This document shows positions 8,566 through 16,560 of a stretch of 34,852 bases of DNA, piece by piece. The first letter of the stretch is position 1; each line of letters starts with the position of its first letter. The notes beneath the pieces are model-generated. The model saw only the letters and a list, made by a program, of their open reading frames with translations, ran no database searches and had not been told where the DNA came from. This DNA is from an uncultured Winogradskyella sp. GTDB taxonomy: Bacteria > Bacteroidota > Bacteroidia > Flavobacteriales > Flavobacteriaceae. The stretch is from NCBI RefSeq assembly GCF_947498345.1, contig NZ_CANMJY010000017.1, positions 1 to 34,852 on the forward strand. The letters run 5' to 3'. The position numbers were made by a program, and so were the translations under genes.

Positions 8566-9553
8566 TAGCAGAATTTTAATAATAGCATGTCTATTCATTG
8601 TCCCTTTTTATAGTTGTGAAGACGACGATGACGACAATGATTTAATCGGTAATTGGGCAGAAACCTCAGTGTTTAATGAGGAACCTAGAAGTAGTGCCAC
8701 CGCTTTTACCATTGGTGATAAAGGTTATATGGGAACTGGTTTTGATGGTGATGATTACTTTAATGATTTTTGGACTTACGACTTTGCAACAAATTCCTGG
8801 CAGCAACTTGCAGATTTTCCTGGCCAGGAAAGGAGTTCTGCTGTGTCATTTACAATAAACGGAAAAGGGTATATAGGAACAGGATTTAATGGTGATACCA
8901 ATCAAGAGTTATCAGATTTTTATGAATATGATGTTACTTCTAACTCATGGCAACAAATAGCAGATTTTGGAGGTACAGCACGCTATGGTAGTGTAGGTTT
9001 TGGCTCAGATTCTTTCGGATACGTAGGTACTGGCTTTGATGGAGATGGTGACAAGAAAGATTTTTGGAAATATGATCCGGCAATAGATGAATGGGAAGAA
9101 TTATTTGGATTTGGCGGTTCAAAGCGAAGAGATGGTGTAACATTTACTATAGGCTCTGACGTTTATTTGGCTACAGGCGTAAGTAATGGAATATATGAAG
9201 AAGATTTTTGGGTCTTCAATATGAATACTGAAACATGGTCTGTTTTAACTGATATTGATGACGACGACGATGATAATGTTTTAAGGGCTAATGCTGTAGC
9301 ATTTTCATTAAATGGATTGGGTTATATAGCTTGCGGTGAAGTAGGAGGGTCATTGGATACTGTGTATGAATATAATCCTAATAGAGATGAGTGGGTAGAA
9401 AGAACATCATTTGAGAGAGTTGCAAGAAGAGATGCTGTTGCTTTTAGTAATGGGCAGAGAGCATTTGTAGCTCTTGGGCGTAATGGGACGCTTTACCTCG
9501 ATGATAATATGGAATTTTTCCCAACTGATTCACAAGATGATGATGATAACTAA
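8546..9553 (+). CDS. Kelch-repeat surface lipoprotein
   Basis: A 335-residue lipoprotein with a signal peptide and lipobox (IVPFYSC, Cys near residue 24), directly followed by the acidic EDDDDDNDL. Five to six kelch blades of about 50 residues follow. Each has a pattern like AFTIGDKGYMGTGFDGD...FWTYDFATNSWQQLADF, which predicts a galactose-oxidase-type beta-propeller. A second Asp run (DIDDDDDDN) falls in a loop, and the C-terminus is again Asp-rich (SQDDDDN), suggesting cation binding or surface charge. The gene overlaps the barrel gene upstream and is followed by a strong hairpin terminator. It probably binds ligands or proteins at the cell surface. The ligand is unknown. Confidence 0.88.
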   Translation: MKKQTINSRILIIACLFIVPFYSCEDDDDDNDLIGNWAETSVFNEEPRSSATAFTIGDKGYMGTGFDGDDYFNDFWTYDFATNSWQQLADFPGQERSSAVSFTINGKGYIGTGFNGDTNQELSDFYEYDVTSNSWQQIADFGGTARYGSVGFGSDSFGYVGTGFDGDGDKKDFWKYDPAIDEWEELFGFGGSKRRDGVTFTIGSDVYLATGVSNGIYEEDFWVFNMNTETWSVLTDIDDDDDDNVLRANAVAFSLNGLGYIACGEVGGSLDTVYEYNPNRDEWVERTSFERVARRDAVAFSNGQRAFVALGRNGTLYLDDNMEFFPTDSQDDDDN

Positions 9554-9631
9554 ATACATTTTAAGTTTTATTATTGATTGTTAGTTTGGCTCATTAAGCT
9601 TTAAAATTGATATGATTAATAGCCAAATGTT

Positions 9632-9676
9632 GAGTCAGGTAAAATATGATACTCCATTTTATATTGCTCCTGACTC
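9632..9676 (+). terminator. Intrinsic terminator after the kelch gene
   Basis: GAGTCAGG (9632-9639) pairs with CCTGACTC (9669-9676). Extra AAAAT/ATTTT pairing lies inside the loop, and a T-run follows directly. It ends the barrel-kelch transcript 79 bases past the stop and sits 35 bases ahead of the DUF4907 gene. Confidence 0.7.
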
Positions 9677-9710
9677 TTTTTATTTAAAATAGAAAATAAA
9701 TTGAAAGTTT

Positions 9711-10076
9711 ATGGCAATGAAAGAATTATTTAAGTATATATCCGTTTTTGTTATAATTATTATAGGTATAGTTTTAGTTATTAACACTTTAGTATTGGTT
9801 AATGCGGATGACAAAAAAGAAAGCAAAGGGTATTCTTTAAAAGTTATTCAAAAAGATAGTAGCTGGATTTATGTAATCGCAAAAAATGATAAAGTCTTAA
9901 TAAAACAAGAATATGTGCCAGCTGTTAAAGGAAGAAGAGTTTTTAAATCAAAAGAAGACGCTGAAATTATAGGAAAGTTAGTTTTGAATAAATTATATAG
10001 AAATCAAACACCAAGATTAACCATTGATGAGGTAATGTCCAATAGTATTACCTTTAATAACTTAATAGTAGAATAA
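9711..10076 (+). CDS. DUF4907 family single-pass membrane protein
   Basis: The product has 121 residues: a short cytoplasmic start, one membrane helix (about 9-30, VFVIIIIGIVLVINTLVLV) and an extracytoplasmic domain. That domain carries the DUF4907 pattern: SSWIYVIAKNDKVLIKQEYVPA, then KGRRVFKSKEDAEIIGKLVLNKL. By family knowledge DUF4907 genes often sit next to kelch-protein genes in flavobacteria, as here. It is 12 bases upstream of the LytS kinase, so it is probably co-transcribed with it and may pass a periplasmic signal. ATG at 9711 and a second ATG at 9717 are both possible starts. Confidence 0.8.
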   Translation: MAMKELFKYISVFVIIIIGIVLVINTLVLVNADDKKESKGYSLKVIQKDSSWIYVIAKNDKVLIKQEYVPAVKGRRVFKSKEDAEIIGKLVLNKLYRNQTPRLTIDEVMSNSITFNNLIVE

Positions 10077-10088
10077 ACATATATTATT

Positions 10089-11141
10089 TTGAAAAATGTA
10101 TCACATTTAAAAGAGGTATTTATTCATATATCCGTATGGTTGTGTTTATCCTTAATACCAATAACTATATCATTTCTCGAATTAGATAGAATACCATCAG
10201 ATGTATACTCTAGGGTCTTGTTAATGCCTGTATTGTTCTATTCCAATTATTTCATTTTTGTTCCTAAGTTACTATTAAAAAAGAAGGTTTTACTATATAT
10301 CGTTACGTCGGTTTTATTTTTAGCCAGTTTTAATTATTTAATGATTAATATGGTGCCAAATGTTTCTTTTAATACAATGCAAGAAGAAATAATAAAGCAA
10401 CGTGGTAATATTCGATTTTTAAAGGGGATGCGGTATATGATGCCTCTAATATTTTCTTTATCTATTTTTTTGTTGGGGGGTATTTTTTCTTTGGTTATAG
10501 ACTTTTACAAGAGAGAGCGTTTATCAAAACAATTAGAAAACAATAAAAAAGAAATTGAACTACAATTTTTAAGAACCCAATTAAACCCACATTTTTTATT
10601 CAACTCATTAAATAGTATCTATTCATTAGTAAGGAGTAAATCCGATGATGCCCAAGAAGCTGTTATAACTTTATCAGAACTTATGCGCTACATGCTCTAC
10701 GAAGTAGGTGAGGCAAAAGTGCCTTTAGAAATAGAAATTAATTATATTAAACACTATATAGCATTACAAAGACTAAGACTTAAAAATTCGGAAGACGTTA
10801 AGCTGAATATTCATGGAGATACAAAACATCTTAAAATACACCCTTTGGTTTTAATTTCATTTATTGAAAATGCATTTAAATATGGTACGGATTACCAAGG
10901 TAACACTCGCATTAGTATACTAATACAAATAGATGAAGATTTATTGCGTTTTAAAGTAGAGAATATTATTGGTTTTCATAAAAAAGATGAAACTAACTCT
11001 GGTGTTGGGTTAATAAATATAGAGAATCAACTCAACTATCTATATAATGGTAACCACCAATTAATCACTAAAACAGAAGATGGTTATTATAAAGTGGATT
11101 TGTCTTTAAAATTAGAACAAAATGAAATGTATAATAATTGA
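10089..11141 (+). CDS. LytS-type sensor histidine kinase
   Basis: The product has 350 residues. Translation most likely starts at TTG (10089): the frame has an upstream stop at 10074 and no ATG until well inside the membrane domain. Four membrane helices (about 13-30, 43-60, 67-90, 118-138) are followed by a His_kinase segment with H168 in LNPHFLFNSLN. The HATPase_c domain shows N-box FIENAFKYG (E260, N261) and G-box SGVGLINIENQL. All catalytic parts are present, unlike the kinase at the left edge. The end overlaps the LytTR regulator by 20 bases, so the two are a coupled pair. Confidence 0.93.
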   Translation: MKNVSHLKEVFIHISVWLCLSLIPITISFLELDRIPSDVYSRVLLMPVLFYSNYFIFVPKLLLKKKVLLYIVTSVLFLASFNYLMINMVPNVSFNTMQEEIIKQRGNIRFLKGMRYMMPLIFSLSIFLLGGIFSLVIDFYKRERLSKQLENNKKEIELQFLRTQLNPHFLFNSLNSIYSLVRSKSDDAQEAVITLSELMRYMLYEVGEAKVPLEIEINYIKHYIALQRLRLKNSEDVKLNIHGDTKHLKIHPLVLISFIENAFKYGTDYQGNTRISILIQIDEDLLRFKVENIIGFHKKDETNSGVGLINIENQLNYLYNGNHQLITKTEDGYYKVDLSLKLEQNEMYNN

Positions 11142-11850
11142 TGATGAACCTTTAGCTATTAAAGTTGTAGAGTCTTATTGCAATGCTTTAGGATCACTAA
11201 CTGTTGTTAAAACTTTTACCAATGCTCTAGAGGCTTTAGATTTTTTGAACAATAATAGAGTTGATCTAGTATTTTCAGACATAGAAATGCCGCAAATTTC
11301 TGGTATAGACTTCATTAAATCTATTGAAAACAACAGACCCTTTTTTATTTTTACAACTGCATACCCTCAATATGCATTAGAGGGTTTTGATTTAAATGCG
11401 ACCGACTATTTGGTAAAACCAATTCCTTTTCCAAGATTTATTAAAGCAATAAATAGGGTTAAGGAATTATTAAATTTAAATCAAAATAAAATAGGTGCCA
11501 ACCTATCTTCTGCTGGCTATGAAAAACAAATAGATGATGATTTTATTTTTATAAAATCCGAATATGAAAATCTAAAGCTTAACGTATCTGAAATATTATT
11601 TATTCAAGGCCTAAAGGATTATTTAAAAATAGTATTGGTTAATACTAAACCAGTACTAACGTTAATGAATTTTAAACAAATTTTACATAAGCTGCCTAAT
11701 AAACAATTTCTTAGGGTGCATAGATCATATGTTGTTAATGTAAATAAAATTAGTTCTATTCAGAAGAATAAAATTATATTAAATAATGAGCGGATTCCAA
11801 TAGGAGAAGTATATAAAAGTGAAGTTTACAATAGATTTAAAATTAAGTAA
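11122..11850 (+). CDS. LytTR-family response regulator, partner of the LytS kinase
   Basis: The product has 242 residues. The receiver domain shows D7/D8 (IIIDDEP), phospho-acceptor D53 (FSDIEMP), T in FTTAY and K in YLVKPIPF. The C-terminal LytTR domain (about 145-240) contains QFLRVHRSYVVNVNKI. The ATG lies inside the kinase gene, so translation is coupled. It is the last gene of the kelch/DUF4907 cluster and probably regulates the same surface genes. It is clearly diverged from the tandem regulators at 2833-4484 and keeps the canonical DIEMP motif they lack. Confidence 0.93.
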   Translation: MKCIIIDDEPLAIKVVESYCNALGSLTVVKTFTNALEALDFLNNNRVDLVFSDIEMPQISGIDFIKSIENNRPFFIFTTAYPQYALEGFDLNATDYLVKPIPFPRFIKAINRVKELLNLNQNKIGANLSSAGYEKQIDDDFIFIKSEYENLKLNVSEILFIQGLKDYLKIVLVNTKPVLTLMNFKQILHKLPNKQFLRVHRSYVVNVNKISSIQKNKIILNNERIPIGEVYKSEVYNRFKIK

Positions 11851-11941
11851 CCTTAATATAAATTATCTAACATTTTTTAATTTACTAATAGTTAGGAAAA
11901 CTAATTTCTATTATTTAGGGACTTAGCCAAAGAGTATAACT

Positions 11942-13087
11942 TTAATCGGAAGGTTGTTGTTGTGTTACACAATGTATCATTCCGCCATTTTCGTATAAAT
12001 TCCTTACATCAATTCCAACAACAGTTCTAGAGGGATACAAGGTTTGAATTAAAGCATTTGCAATTGCATCATTTGAGTCGTTATAGTTAGGAACTAATAC
12101 TTTTGTATTGGCTATGTAGTAGTTTATATATGAACCTTTATAGCCCAAATTTGTTCCGTTTGTAGTTACCACATTGTTCTTAGTTAATGGTACTTTTAAA
12201 AAAGAATAGGGGTTTTTATTTTTGTCTTTTGCAGCGTAGAGTTTATCAATATCTGATTGTTGAACATCATAATTCAATAAATCATTTGGTTCCATGGTAA
12301 CAATTGTATTTGAATTTCCAAATCTTGCAAAACCGTCAATATGTTGGTCTGTAATTTCAAGTCCGGCTTGTCCATCAAGCCAAATAAAATTTGTTACTCC
12401 CAAATACTTTTTAAATATCTTCTCAGCTTGTATTTGACTAATTCCCGGATTTCTGTTATTGTTCAGTATAGAACTTTTGCAAGCCATTAATGTCCCATTT
12501 CCATCAATTTCTATGCTACCACCTTCATTTATCATCTCAGAATTAAGGTCTATAATTGTTCTTCCTTGATCTGAGGCAATTTTCGAAGGAATTTCATTGC
12601 ATTTATCCGACTGAATTAATAACCCGGTTATATCATCAACTTTATTTCCCCAACCGTTAAATCCCCAATCTTCAATAACTAAATTTCCATTTTTATCCCT
12701 AACATATATAGGCCCATTATCCCTAATCCATGTGTCATCAGTTTCATAGAGTTTAAAATCAACATTTGTTAATGAAACACCTTCGATAGTTAATAATGAA
12801 ATTATTCTGTCTTTTTCAGTTTGATCATAAGCGATGATATGAACGTTTTCGCTCGATACTAATTCTTTTGTCATCGAAACCCAAGTTGCATCCAAGCGAT
12901 TTCTGTAGGCAACTCCATATTGGTGCTGATGCGGCCATTGAAGCCATGTGCCTTCATGTGGTTCGCTCTCTTCTGGCATTGTATACATAATTTCTACCTT
13001 ATTTATTGGTTCTGTAGCATCATTGTTGTTTTGACAAGAAGTTACTACCGCTAAAAACATTAATAATATTATATTCATTTGAGTCAT
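11942..13087 (-). CDS. Agmatine deiminase family lipoprotein
   Basis: The product has 381 residues and belongs to the agmatine deiminase/porphyromonas-type peptidylarginine deiminase superfamily. The family hydrolyses guanidino groups, for example agmatine to N-carbamoylputrescine plus ammonia. Visible catalytic elements are D123 in TWIRDNGP, E193 in GGSIEID, H249 and D251 in DQHIDGF, and C373 in GGMIHCVTQQQP, so the enzyme looks intact. Unlike the usual cytoplasmic enzyme it starts with a lipoprotein signal (LLMFLAVVTSC, Cys18), placing it in the envelope. A start at the second Met (residue 4) is possible. Substrate, agmatine or a peptide arginine, cannot be decided. It is the last gene before the tRNA scar. 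Confidence 0.88.
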   Translation of the reverse strand: MTQMNIILLMFLAVVTSCQNNNDATEPINKVEIMYTMPEESEPHEGTWLQWPHQHQYGVAYRNRLDATWVSMTKELVSSENVHIIAYDQTEKDRIISLLTIEGVSLTNVDFKLYETDDTWIRDNGPIYVRDKNGNLVIEDWGFNGWGNKVDDITGLLIQSDKCNEIPSKIASDQGRTIIDLNSEMINEGGSIEIDGNGTLMACKSSILNNNRNPGISQIQAEKIFKKYLGVTNFIWLDGQAGLEITDQHIDGFARFGNSNTIVTMEPNDLLNYDVQQSDIDKLYAAKDKNKNPYSFLKVPLTKNNVVTTNGTNLGYKGSYINYYIANTKVLVPNYNDSNDAIANALIQTLYPSRTVVGIDVRNLYENGGMIHCVTQQQPSD

Positions 13088-13398
13088 TTCTATATTTCAA
13101 TTAAATTCCTAATCGGTCGGTTTTAATTGTTATTAACGTGTTTATTTATAATTTATGTTGTTACAGAACAAGTTAGCAAAAAAGGAAAAAAGACACAGGG
13201 TTTTATTAGAAACCTTTAGACACTTGTTAAATCGTATAAACTATCTCGTTGTTGACGCTGATATTACATTTTCATTCGATTTTTTAAAAAATAGATTTAA
13301 TTGCTTTTACAAGTATTCTTAAGAATTCAAAGGGTAATACATCTTCATGGCAACCCATAAAAAAAGCCCAACACTCTCGTATTAGACTTTTACTGTTG

Positions 13399-13439
13399 TA
13401 GCGAGATCGAGATTTGAACTCGAGACCTCCGGGTTATAA
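13399..13439 (-). other. 3' half of a tRNA gene (attachment-site scar)
   Basis: Read on the minus strand this holds the second part of an anticodon loop (TTATAA), an anticodon-stem half CCCGG, the variable AGGTC, a T-arm with perfect stem TCGAG/CTCGA around the loop TTCAAAT, the acceptor half TCTCGCT and discriminator A. The loop end and CCCGG resemble CAU-anticodon (Met-type) tRNAs. No matching D-arm or 5' acceptor half (AGCGAGA) exists on the other side, so this is not a functional tRNA. Such 3' halves are the usual footprint of site-specific integration into tRNA genes. Confidence 0.75.
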
Positions 13440-13502
13440 ATACTCCTATTAGGTTCAAATAACCCATTTTAGAGGTTTTTAATGCCCTATATATTGTAAA
13501 TC

Positions 13503-13532
13503 GTGTTCCAAAACGTGTTCAGTTTTGTGTTC
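13503..13532. repeat. Three GTGTTC direct repeats spaced exactly 12 bases
   Basis: The hexamer GTGTTC starts at 13503, 13515 and 13527. It lies about 65 bases from the tRNA scar, where an integrase arm-type binding array would be expected. No integrase gene remains nearby. Confidence 0.45.
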
Positions 13533-13637
13533 ACTTATTATCTATCTAAATTAGATTAATGTTCTTAACTAAACAAGAAATATTTGCTAAAATTAAAGCC
13601 ATGTAAAAACGACGAAGTGAACATCTTGCCAACTATG

Positions 13638-13846
13638 CTTGTCTCAACCTTAATTATAGATATATTCTAGGAGCCAATTTGAAAAACTAAATAATATAAA
13701 ACTCTCATTCTACTAGGTTTAAGAAGCGTTCATTATATCAAAGCACAAGAACAGGCTCTTTTTAAAGAATCTGTTCTATGTTAGTTGTTAATTATCAATA
13801 ACTAGTGTTTACTAATTTGCAAAAGCGTCAATTAGGAACATTACCT
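13638..13846 (+). repeat. Hairpin repeat, copy A (diverged)
   Basis: This is a roughly 200-base non-coding element related to copies at 29419-29624 and 31883-32062. Shared landmarks are an AGGAGCC start (13669), the block TTCATTATATCAAAG, a central hairpin AGAACAG/CTGTTCT (13748-13777), and the right end AATTTGCAAAAGC followed by GGAACA. Direct-repeat-like ends seen in the other copies are eroded here. With 13088-13398 and 13440-13637 it fills the gap between the deiminase and cupin genes. I see no intact gene in that gap. Confidence 0.7.
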
Positions 13847-13926
13847 AGTCTTCGTAAACTAACTATTAGATTTTGGTAAAATTGTTTTTTAAAGTATATA
13901 TAAATAGTTTTAAAACAGTTTTAATT

Positions 13927-14259
13927 TTATTCACAGTTTGGTAAATTTTCAATCAGAAACAAAATAGCTAATTCTGATTTTTTTAAAAAAACTTTATGGC
14001 GAGAATTTTCTCCTGCATCTATACAAATTAAATCCCCTTTACTGAAGCTGATTTTTTGTTTCTTGAATATTATTGATAGACTTCCTTCAAGTACGCATCC
14101 AAAATGCCCTTTACTGCACCAATCCTTTTCTTCAAACCCTTTGTGAAATTTTAATAATCGTAATTTTTGATTATTAAAAAATATTACTTTCTCTTCGACT
14201 CCTGTTTTTGTATGTAACCATTTTATATGGTCAAAGCTTATTTTATATTCTTTTTTCAA
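13927..14259 (-). CDS. Small cupin-domain protein
   Basis: A 110-residue protein with one cupin fold. Two conserved stretches are visible: GHFGCVLEGSLSI (first cupin motif region) and FSKGDLICIDAGENSRHKV (second motif region, with a His). Some usual metal ligands of motif 1 are missing; only one His is in the right place there, so metal binding and catalysis are doubtful and a ligand-binding or stress role is possible. It has no signal peptide, so it should be cytoplasmic. It stands alone on the minus strand between a hairpin repeat and a divergent secreted protein. The substrate is unknown. Confidence 0.75.
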   Translation of the reverse strand: MKKEYKISFDHIKWLHTKTGVEEKVIFFNNQKLRLLKFHKGFEEKDWCSKGHFGCVLEGSLSIIFKKQKISFSKGDLICIDAGENSRHKVFLKKSELAILFLIENLPNCE

Positions 14260-14579
14260 TTAAATGAAACAATAATGTTGATTTATGGTGCTATAAAGAT
14301 GCGGCTGCTCAACGGTTTCACTATTCTAATTCAGCGAATCTGTATAAATTTACTCGCTAAATAGCAAATAACCTTTGATAGGAAAATATTTTGAGGAAGT
14401 AAATCGTATAAACTTTCGAGTCATGTTTCTTTTTATATTATTGTTTAAATTTAATTCTATATTCTAAGTAAATATATATGTCTTGATAATTTGTTTGCTT
14501 TTATTGAATTAGGATACTATTATTCTATTGTAATTATAGCTTTGAGTAAGTTTAAAAAAAGCAAAAATAATTCAAGTAA
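14260..14579. other. Intergenic region without recognised features
   Basis: AT-rich spacer between the divergent cupin and DUF1579-like genes. I found no ORF, repeat pair or strong hairpin in it. Confidence 0.4.
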
Positions 14580-14587
14580 TAATTTTG
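14580..14587 (+). promoter_or_regulatory. Possible Bacteroidota -7 promoter element
   Basis: TAATTTTG matches TAnnTTTG and lies 40 bases before the chosen ATG of the DUF1579-like gene. A second match, TAGCTTTG, is at 14537-14544. A clear -33 TTG box is absent for both. Confidence 0.3.
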
Positions 14588-14626
14588 CTTCTGGCAAAGT
14601 TGTTTAAAATCTTAAAACTGAATTTT

Positions 14627-15175
14627 ATGAAAAATACGCTGAAATTATTAATATTCTTTTTTTATTTTTTCACGTTGGCACAATCTGAGGAATCAAATAA
14701 AGAAATGGACAAGTTATCTATTTTAGAAGGTAAATGGATAATTGAAAATTATGAAAATAAGGAGGGTGAAAGGTGGATTAATCTTGGGACTTCATATTCA
14801 AATATTAAATTAGAACATAGTGGTAAATTTATTAGTGAAAGGAATACATATTTGACATCAAATGGAGAAATTAATATGATTACACATATTGGATTTGACA
14901 GAAGGATTAACGCCTATAAGCTGTCAGCTATGGATAAAGAATATGGATTAATGGACATTTATACAGGAAAATGGGAGGAAGAACGTCTTATTTTTACCAA
15001 TCTTACGTCAGATCAGCCTATACTTCTTAATAACGAAAAAAAACTATCATTTAGGGTATCCTATTTCAATTTAAGCAAAAATAGTTTTGAGCATTTAGTT
15101 GAGGGCACATTAGATGAAGGTAAGACATGGTTTGTTTTTTCGAAAAGCAAATATAATAGGCGTAAAAAGAATTAA
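14627..15175 (+). CDS. DUF1579-like secreted protein
   Basis: The product has 182 residues from the ATG at 14627, which yields a clean signal peptide (MKNTLKLLIFFFYFFTLAQ); an upstream ATG at 14585 would put 14 extra residues before it. The mature part contains LEGKWIIENYENKEGERW, HIGFDRRINAYKLSAMD and a C-terminal beta strand DEGKTWFVFSKSKY. This resembles DUF1579/lipocalin-like small barrels that carry a conserved GxW near the start. The location is periplasm or surface. Function is unknown. Confidence 0.65.
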   Translation: MKNTLKLLIFFFYFFTLAQSEESNKEMDKLSILEGKWIIENYENKEGERWINLGTSYSNIKLEHSGKFISERNTYLTSNGEINMITHIGFDRRINAYKLSAMDKEYGLMDIYTGKWEEERLIFTNLTSDQPILLNNEKKLSFRVSYFNLSKNSFEHLVEGTLDEGKTWFVFSKSKYNRRKKN

Positions 15176-15426
15176 GGCTTTAAGTTAGCTAAGTGAATTA
15201 TCACTCGGCTGTATTACATTAAACTAACTAAATAGATAGATAAAGCTACATTTATCAATCTGTTTGAAGTTCTTTCATCTGTTTTAATGGAAAAGTTGAT
15301 ACAAAAAATAGAACACCTTAAGTTACTGTAATTTTTTAGAGCTTAAAAAACACTCATAAAGAAGGATAAAATATGGATTTTTCGTATCAAGAAGAATTTT
15401 AAGGATAAGTTAATTAAAAAACAACT

Positions 15427-16014
15427 ATGGAAATAGAAGAAATTTGGATCAAACAAAGCCACAACAATCAATTAAAAACTAAAAATATTTTTAGTAAGAA
15501 GAGTAAAAGCCCTCTAAGATTATTAAAACGCAACTTAAAAATTAATTGCTTTTCATTAATATTCACTTTTGTTTTCTTTGTTTGTGTAGCAATCATATTC
15601 CCCAATAAAATTATAAAATCATTAAGCTTATTGTTTTGCTTATACAATATATATGAATTAACAAAAACAATTAATTTCTATAAAGATTTTGCTTCCTTTG
15701 AGGATATTTTATTTACTGTAAATATTAAGACGCATCTAGAGATTCATAGTAAATTAATAAAACAAAGTATAAAATCTCAAGAGAAAAAATCATTATTTTT
15801 TCTTCCTTGTAGTGTAATTCTAGGACTAATAATAGGATCAACGATATTACAGAATGATATCGATCCAATCATTCAAATGAGTTTCATAATAGTTGCTATT
15901 ATTTCGATTTTTATTACCACACCTTTATTATATCTTGTCAATAAAAAAATTAATAATCAGATGTATTCTATACATCTCGCAAGAATGGATGTAATGATAA
16001 ACTTATTAAATTAA
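15427..16014 (+). CDS. Hypothetical four-helix membrane protein
   Basis: The product has 195 residues. An acidic/polar start (MEIEEIWIKQ) and a basic linker precede two hydrophobic helices (about 42-60 and 64-80). A soluble middle with many Lys and Ser (about 85-122) and two further helices (about 123-143 and 149-170) follow. The start resembles small Bacteroidota membrane proteins that often accompany extracytoplasmic-function sigma factors, but no sigma factor gene is adjacent. I do not recognise the family, so the role is left open. It appears monocistronic. Confidence 0.6.
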   Translation: MEIEEIWIKQSHNNQLKTKNIFSKKSKSPLRLLKRNLKINCFSLIFTFVFFVCVAIIFPNKIIKSLSLLFCLYNIYELTKTINFYKDFASFEDILFTVNIKTHLEIHSKLIKQSIKSQEKKSLFFLPCSVILGLIIGSTILQNDIDPIIQMSFIIVAIISIFITTPLLYLVNKKINNQMYSIHLARMDVMINLLN

Positions 16015-16150
16015 TCATAAGATTTATTACACTTATTATTTGAGTCAACTAAACTGAATATTTCGTTATATTATAAATAAAATTTACACTTCTAAAGATT
16101 GCAAAAGTTTTATATGGGATTGACATTTTCATTTTAAAATCAAGAGTATC

Positions 16151-16480
16151 ATGAAAAAAAATAAATTTATTTATGTCTGGGAGTATTTTGTAAAGGATGA
16201 TTGTATATCTAAATTTAAAAACATATATAACCCTCAAGGTGATTGGGCTCAATTATTTAAAAAAAGTCAAGGATTTATTGAAACTGAGTTCTACCAAGAT
16301 ATTCAAAATAAAAATAGATTTATTACAGTTGACTCTTGGGATTCAAAGGAAGCTAGGGATAACTTTAGGGAAAACTATTCTGAGGGGTTTAGAATACTTG
16401 ATAAATTTTGTGAAAAGCTAACAAAACACGAAAATTTTATTGGTGATTTTTATACTAGTAATCATCTTAAAATAGATTAA
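16151..16480 (+). CDS. ABM-fold (antibiotic biosynthesis monooxygenase-like) protein
   Basis: A 109-residue single-domain protein. The pattern FIYVWEYFVKDDCISKFKNIY, then WAQLFKKSQGFIETEFYQD and FITVDSWDSKEARDNFRE, is typical of dimeric alpha/beta-barrel proteins of the ABM superfamily. Members range from quinone monooxygenases to uncharacterised stress proteins. It is cytoplasmic. The OsmC gene follows after 80 bases in the same direction, suggesting a shared role in oxidative or organic-compound stress, but this is inference. Confidence 0.7.
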   Translation: MKKNKFIYVWEYFVKDDCISKFKNIYNPQGDWAQLFKKSQGFIETEFYQDIQNKNRFITVDSWDSKEARDNFRENYSEGFRILDKFCEKLTKHENFIGDFYTSNHLKID

Positions 16481-16560
16481 AGTTTTCCTATTTCGTTTTT
16501 TGATGTTTAATGATGTTGATTATTAAAATTTATGAACTAGTATATTTATCTTTTGAAAAT

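Noticed and set aside
13399..13439. A functional tRNA gene
   Set aside because: Only the 3' half is present; no D-arm or 5' acceptor strand pairs with it.
13440..13637. A surviving integrase gene next to the tRNA scar
   Set aside because: All frames are broken by stops and no tyrosine-recombinase motif can be read.
13228..14414. 15-base direct repeat TAAATCGTATAAACT at 13228 and 14400
   Set aside because: In 35 kb of AT-rich DNA several exact repeats of this length are expected by chance, and nothing else flanks the two copies symmetrically.
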